64,000 nucleotides of DNA from Sequoia sempervirens (lineage: Eukaryota > Streptophyta > Pinopsida > Cupressales > Cupressaceae): NCBI GenBank assembly GCA_007258455.2, contig VDFB02193867.1:565581921-565645920 (forward strand), read 5' to 3'. Shown piece after piece: positions 59,391 through 64,000 of this stretch (the first letter of the stretch is position 1; each line of letters opens with the position of its first letter). The position numbers were made by a program, and so were the translations under genes. Under the pieces are notes generated by a model. That model was not told the origin of the DNA. It made no database searches and was given only the letters and a program-made list of their open reading frames with translations.

Positions 59391-61196
59391 TTACCCCACA
59401 CCCCTATCCAAGCATCTATCCATGACATTCCATACATTGCTAGACACTGAGGGCAGATATTTACATCTTGCTTCAGGAATAAATCTTGATCTATATCCTC
59501 CAACTTATGTGGCGATCCGAACATTGGAAAATGTGAAATAAAATTGGTCCACCACTTGTGAGCAAAAATCTAAATCACTAGCCCATGGAATAATTTGATG
59601 AGAAAATGTTCCTTATCAAGCTTCATCTTTCATTAAACATTGATCCAAACAATCAATATCAGTTGCATCTAAGTTGCACTTCAAACATCACGTCAAATCA
59701 TTCGAACAACTTTTGTTCCAAAGTCAAGCTTCATCAATCATGATCAATCAAATCCAATCAAAAAATCATCATCTCAAGATATCCTTGTGTTGCTTAACAC
59801 TATCCTTGCATTGTTTTGTATCCTCAACAATGCTATCATCATCAATCTATCATCACCTTGGGATATCCATCCCAATCCTTGTGTTGCTTAACACTATCCT
59901 TGCATTGTTCTGCATCCTCAACAATGTTATTGTCATCAATCTTGATCAATCAAATCCTTGCATTGTTGTATATCCTCAACAATGTTATCATCATCAATCC
60001 ATCGATTTGATCAATCAAACTTAGCTTGGTCTTCAACAAAATCCCAAACAGATCACTGATATCATATCCATATCCAAATCGTCAAAATCATGAGAAAATC
60101 CAAAAACATCCAAAACATTGAAAAATCCAAAAACATTCATAAAAGTCAGAAAATGTCAAAAACATGGCATTCTAAACTATGTCGTCTCTGACCTTAAACG
60201 TAGGCAAGGCTAATATATGATCAGACCCTGAGACACAAAATCCAAAAAAAATCATAAAATTTCACAAAATCCAAAAACATTTGAAAAAATCAAAAATCAA
60301 AACATTTGTAAAAATATCAAAAAATACCAAAAAATAGCCTCAAAACATTCCAAAAACGTCAAAAACATCCAAATATTTGAAAAAAATCCATCTGTCCCCA
60401 TCTTGCTTTCACCTGCGATAATCAATCATCCATAATAAATTGATCGTCACCTTCATCCTTTGGCAAAACAAATGAAAACAATCATAGCAATCGGCAAAAG
60501 AAAACTCCAAACACAAAATCAAAATCAAAACAACAAACTGTTAAAACGCAAAATCAAACTCTTGATCATTTTCAAACATGTCAATCAACCTTATATCAAC
60601 AGCCTATCAATCACCTTATCAACCCATCATCATCCTATATAATGCATGTCCTACGATATATCATTCTGACAATGGGAATCATTTTGGATCACTTTGGATT
60701 CTTATCCTATCAAAACAATTCCCTTATGTTGAAGGTATGAAGAACATTGGCTTGTTTGTGTACTTGATCTTTTCTTTTGATTTATCTTATTGCGCTCATT
60801 TCAAGGACCTATCGATGATATCTAAACGAAGGATTTAGAGAGATAGGAATGGGGCAATGATCATTATCTTTTGTTTGTTGTACTTGTTGGATGTTCTTGT
60901 AAAATAATTTGGTGAATACTTGCTTTGTTAGGTACGTCCTAGCAAGGTTTCTGTATGTCAAGTGTGAACAACAATACTCCTATCTGTTTGTCGAATCAAA
61001 GTCCATCACACTAGGTACAACGCCATCCTGGTTCTTTATACCTTGATGCATCATGCTTATGTGTGTTATCAAGCATAAGGTAAGTAGCCCTTTTAAAGTC
61101 GCAATCCTTGATAAGAAAATTGTCATTATCTCTAATAAAATCTCATCAGATCATGGACTTGTTGGATCGCCTTGTCATTATCTCACTTCTTCTTTC
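59391..61196 (+). mobile_element. B-family gypsy element, internal 3' portion
   Basis: Collinear with 14,545-16,340 of gypsy B. It shares blocks such as cctatccaag, ccatacattgctagaca and aaatcttgatctatatcctc, the hairpin-bearing tandem units, the aaaatccaaaaac phrases, and catggacttgttggatc. Interrupted at 61,196 by the small copia element and resumes near 63,719. Its 5' half is missing at the boundary near 59,390. Confidence 0.85.
59773..60004 (+). repeat. Tandem hairpin units (2.5 copies) in B-family element
   Basis: Units with ccttgcattgtt...tcctcaacaatg; the third is truncated. Counterpart of 14,932-15,118, where two copies occur. Confidence 0.8.
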
Positions 61197-61476
61197 TGTT
61201 AGTGTAATTAATATTTAATTACACTTTGCATAAGTTTACTTAGGCATATTTAATTCCTAAGTTATAGGTTCTTATCTTTATCTTATCAATCTATCTTGTT
61301 GCTCAAGATAAGATTAGGGTTATGCATCTTTTCTTTTATAAAGAAAATTATCTCTTGTAATTATTAGTACTTCGAATATATCAATTTGCACATCTTTTGC
61401 AAATCTCTCCTTTTTCATTTTTCTCTTCTGTGGAAGGTGATTTTTCTGGTTTGCAATCAGATCTTGGTTTCTAACA
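61197..61476 (+). repeat. LTR 1 of small copia element
   Basis: 280 bp, tgttagtgtaatt...ggtttctaaca. About 15 differences from LTR 2. Confidence 0.92.
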
Positions 61477-61488
61477 TGGTATCAGAGC
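61477..61488 (+). promoter_or_regulatory. Primer binding site, initiator-Met tRNA
   Basis: tggtatcagagc directly after LTR 1. A second identical site follows LTR 2 at 63,646-63,657. Confidence 0.92.
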
Positions 61489-61963
61489 CTCGATTTGCAG
61501 TCCCTGCTCAGCTTTTTTGGAGGAACATAGTGCAGAGCTCGTTCGAGGTCCCTCGAGGGTTTCATTCCTTGAGAATCATTATGCAGCGTCTTGGATCAGA
61601 TCAAGGTTTTCTGTTGGATTCAAAGCACTGGAAAAAGTCAGAAATGACTTTTATGTTATTCATTTTCATCACTGTTTTCCAGATCTGTGAAGGTTGTAAG
61701 CTCAGTGATTTTTCTGATAGATCCAGGGGTCGCCTGATTTTTGGAGCACTTTGGGCCCAAACGGACCTCGTCGTTGGATTCGCAACGCCCAAAAACTCCT
61801 ATTTCCATATAAATTTTGTCCAATTTGGACATAGTCATCTGAAGAGGAAAAAAAAATTTTCCCAAGGGCCGTATGGCCCCCAGGCATGACCCCCGAGGCA
61901 TAGATTTCAAGAAAACATCAAAAAAATTTTAAAAAATCAATTATTTTGGCGCAGGTTTTGTGC

Positions 61964-62310
61964 GGCCCGCACAAATGGAACCTGCCACCCAGCAGCCACC
62001 GCCAAACCACTGCCACCACACACAACTGCCGATCTACCGCTCCCATGCCAAGCCACCCACGAGCCTCCCACGCAGCGCCCACCACCAATCCACTACCGCT
62101 TCATTGGCTCTCTCCAGCTCCTACGGCCGAGCAGGAGGTTCTATGGGCGACCAACGCCCACGCGCCAGCCCTGCCAGGATTTTAGCCCCAGCCCTAGTCA
62201 CATGGGTGACTAGGGGCCGCGTTGTAGTCCCCTGGCTGCTAGCCCCCTGGTCCACCCCTAAGACCAGGGGCTCTATTTTTTTAGCCCCTAAGGGCTTCTA
62301 GGGGCCAAAT
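61964..62310 (+). other. GC-rich interior block of small copia element
   Basis: Markedly higher GC than everything else in the window. Open in two frames (113 codons at 61,960-62,301; 79 codons at 61,946-62,185), with translations rich in Pro, Ala, Ser and Arg and no recognised domain. Contains foldbacks such as agccccctggtcc...gaccaggggct (about 62,239-62,272) and gcccctaagggc-type pieces. May be captured host sequence, or an RNA structural element. Confidence 0.6.
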
Positions 62311-63355
62311 CGGACATTTTTGGACAACTTTCACATAAACGAGCGTATCTTGGGCATACGGCGTCCTTTTTTTGCAAACAAGATATTGTCAGAAAGATGT
62401 TTCAACACTCTACACAATGGTGTAGGTGTGATTTTATGGTATTGATTTTTTGATTCCTTTTTCAGCCTTAGAAGTCAGATATTTCCTTTTTTTCACTCCG
62501 GGAGACGTATCTTTTGACTCGCTTATCCGTTTTTCATGATTTTTGCGGTGTCAGGAAGCTGGTTTCGGCCTCTCTGAAGATATGAGGTCATTTAAAGAAA
62601 ATGTGTAACTTATTTTATGCATGCATTCATTTTTTGTTTCGTGCTCTAGGTTTGCATTTTCACTTATGTTTCTATAGTTTTGCATTATCTCCTTCTGCAA
62701 TCATTGGGTATTGTAATAACGAACTGATATAAAGTTCGAATTAAGGGGGGTTCTTGCATTCATTATATGTATTGGTGACAACTTGCATGAGTTTTTCTGG
62801 TTTGTTGTTGTTTCCCTTAGCTTCTTTCTTGCTTAGCTAGACACATTGTTGGTGTGCTTGGGTTCACACTTCAGTTGGGATTTTATGGTTCTTGATCTAC
62901 ATTGGTTCATATATTTCTCATTTGAAGGCCATTTTTTTATGGTTCATGATCCAGAATCTTGATGGTACTCATCCTATGGGCAGTTTTAGTTTCAGTTTGG
63001 CATTGGCTTTGCAAGACACAACTTCCAGATTTGTCATCATTATGGGTCCTTTCATCCTTCATTTACTGTTGTTTATAAATTCCAGGGTTGATCCAATATT
63101 TGAGTTTCCAGTATTCCTTGCCATCAAGTCTGCTCTTGCATTTGTGATTCTGATATGGTATTTTTCAAATAGAACTATCTTTCCTTGCTTGCCAAATTTG
63201 GGGTTCCAGTGATTCTTTACAACAGTTCATCTCTCTGAGGGGGGGTTTTTCCCACTGGGTTTTCTCTCTCTTTGCATTTGTACATGAGTACCTGATCATG
63301 CCTTCTTGCTAGGAGTCATATTTGCATAATAATCTGCTTCTCCCTAAGTTGCACT

Positions 63356-63365
63356 TATGGGGGGG
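63356..63365 (+). promoter_or_regulatory. Polypurine tract of small copia element
   Basis: Run of G (tatggggggg) directly before LTR 2. Confidence 0.8.
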
Positions 63366-63645
63366 TGTTGGTGTAATTGATATTTAATTACACTTTGCAT
63401 AAGTTTACTTAGGCATATTTAATTCCTAAGTTATAGGTTCTTCTCTTTATCTTATCGAGCTATCTCGTTGCTCAAGATAAGATTAGGGTTATGTATCTTT
63501 TCTTTTATAAAGCAAATTATCTCTTGTAATTATTAGTACTTTGAATATATCAATTTTCACATCTTTTGCAAAGCTCTACTTTTTCATTTTTCTCTTCTGT
63601 GGAAGGTGATTTTTTTGGTTTGCAATCAAATCTTGGTTTCTAACA
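63366..63645 (+). repeat. LTR 2 of small copia element
   Basis: 280 bp, tgttggtgtaatt...ggtttctaaca; same length as LTR 1, about 5% different. Confidence 0.92.
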
Positions 63646-63718
63646 TGGTATCAGAGCCTCGATTTGTAGCCCCTTCTCAAATTTTTTGGAGGAACATAGT
63701 GCAGAGCTCGTTCGAGGT

Positions 63719-63966
63719 TATTATGAGCATCTTAAAACCATCTCATTTGCATCATCATCATAACCATCCATACGTCCATCTTGAACCTCTTTATTGTGAG
63801 ATTGAACCTCATTGAATATTTTCGCTCGATCTCTCGAGGGGGAAATGTACTAGTGTACTTTCTGCTGGGGCATCCGAAAAAATTAGAATTTTTTTGAATT
63901 TTTTATCATGACAAGTTTATTCTTTGAACCAATGCAACAAGTACATTGCTTCAAAGAGGGGAAAAA
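63719..63966 (+). other. B-family gypsy 3' internal end
   Basis: Resumes the element interrupted at 61,196. The atctctcgaggggg block and the purine tract aaagaggggaaaaa match gypsy B (16,577-16,721) in order and spacing. Confidence 0.8.
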
Positions 63967-64000
63967 TGTAGACACACAAAATTGACATCATGCATCATAT
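63967..64000 (+). repeat. B-family gypsy 3' LTR, first 34 bases
   Basis: tgtagacacacaaaattg..., cut by the window end. The inverted copy shows how it continues (54,701 downwards). Confidence 0.8.

Larger units (their letters stand above)
61197..63718 (+). mobile_element. Small non-autonomous copia-type element with extra LTR-proximal segment
   Basis: LTRs of 280 bp (61,197-61,476; 63,366-63,645), termini tgttag/ctaaca, an iMet primer site and a G-rich purine tract. The interior is about 1.9 kb and has no pol domain; open frames at 61,386-61,889 and 62,892-63,212 are not recognisable. The interior contains a strikingly GC-rich block (61,964-62,310). Unusually, the second LTR is followed by a second primer site and 73 bp of leader (63,646-63,718), similar to 61,477-61,549. 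So the structure is LTR-interior-LTR-partial interior. No clean target duplication. Confidence 0.85.
61550..64000 (+). repeat. Right arm of a large perfect inverted repeat
   Basis: Reverse complement of 54,668-57,118; begins at the palindrome ccctcgaggg and runs to the window edge. The spacer between the arms is 4.4 kb and contains the N gap. Confidence 0.93.

Noticed and set aside
61386..61889. 167-codon ORF as a protein gene
   Set aside because: Begins inside the LTR and crosses the primer site; no domain; not supported as a protein of the element.

Overview
The window is a repeat-dominated nuclear segment of a seed-plant genome, probably a gymnosperm. The plant assignment rests on Ty3/gypsy Tat-lineage proteins with a second RNase H, copia elements primed by initiator-Met tRNA, a plant mobile domain (PMD) gene and a Rep/Pif1-type Helitron. 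The gymnosperm guess is inference from very large, old, deeply nested LTR elements and the lack of intact genes. I find no intact host protein-coding gene, tRNA, rRNA or CRISPR array. Most long open frames here are relics or shadows in AT-rich or microsatellite DNA.

Left half (1-30,230) is a three-level nest that the sequence resolves cleanly. A copia element (1281-30,230; target duplication tagtt/tagct) has a degenerate gag, split by a Tat-lineage gypsy element 'A' (2619-24,369; gtaat/gtaac; two 1617-bp LTRs). Element A's reverse transcriptase region is split in turn by gypsy element 'B' (7886-17,997; perfect catag duplication). By eye, LTR divergence falls from the outer copia (about 14%) to A (about 10%) to B (about 6-7%), as the nesting order requires. 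Three points stand out. The copia carries partial gag plus a 3.5-kb ORF of unknown function and no pol. A carries an antisense, intron-containing PMD gene between pol and the 3' LTR. The LTRs and leader of A carry a repeated hairpin module.

Middle (30,231-53,260) is AT-rich intergenic DNA with possible exon relics (30,964-31,323; 34,671-35,143), a MITE-like foldback (32,289-32,466), a GC-rich island, and a 540-bp direct-repeat pair (33,915-35,790). It also has a degraded minus-strand Helitron Rep/helicase gene (41,235-45,590) inside a field of diverged repeats with TA/ATAC/ATGT microsatellite cores (about 36.4-51.2 kb), a 3x280-bp tandem array, and a minus-strand copia LTR remnant.

Right part (53,700-64,000) holds two inverted, apparently identical copies of one locus: a B-family gypsy 3' end carrying a small copia element with 280-bp LTRs. 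The copies (54,668-57,118 and 61,550-64,000) flank a 100-N scaffold gap (57,119-57,218). The LTRs inside the small copia differ by about 5% while the inverted copies show no difference I can find, so this is either a very recent palindromic duplication or an assembly artefact.
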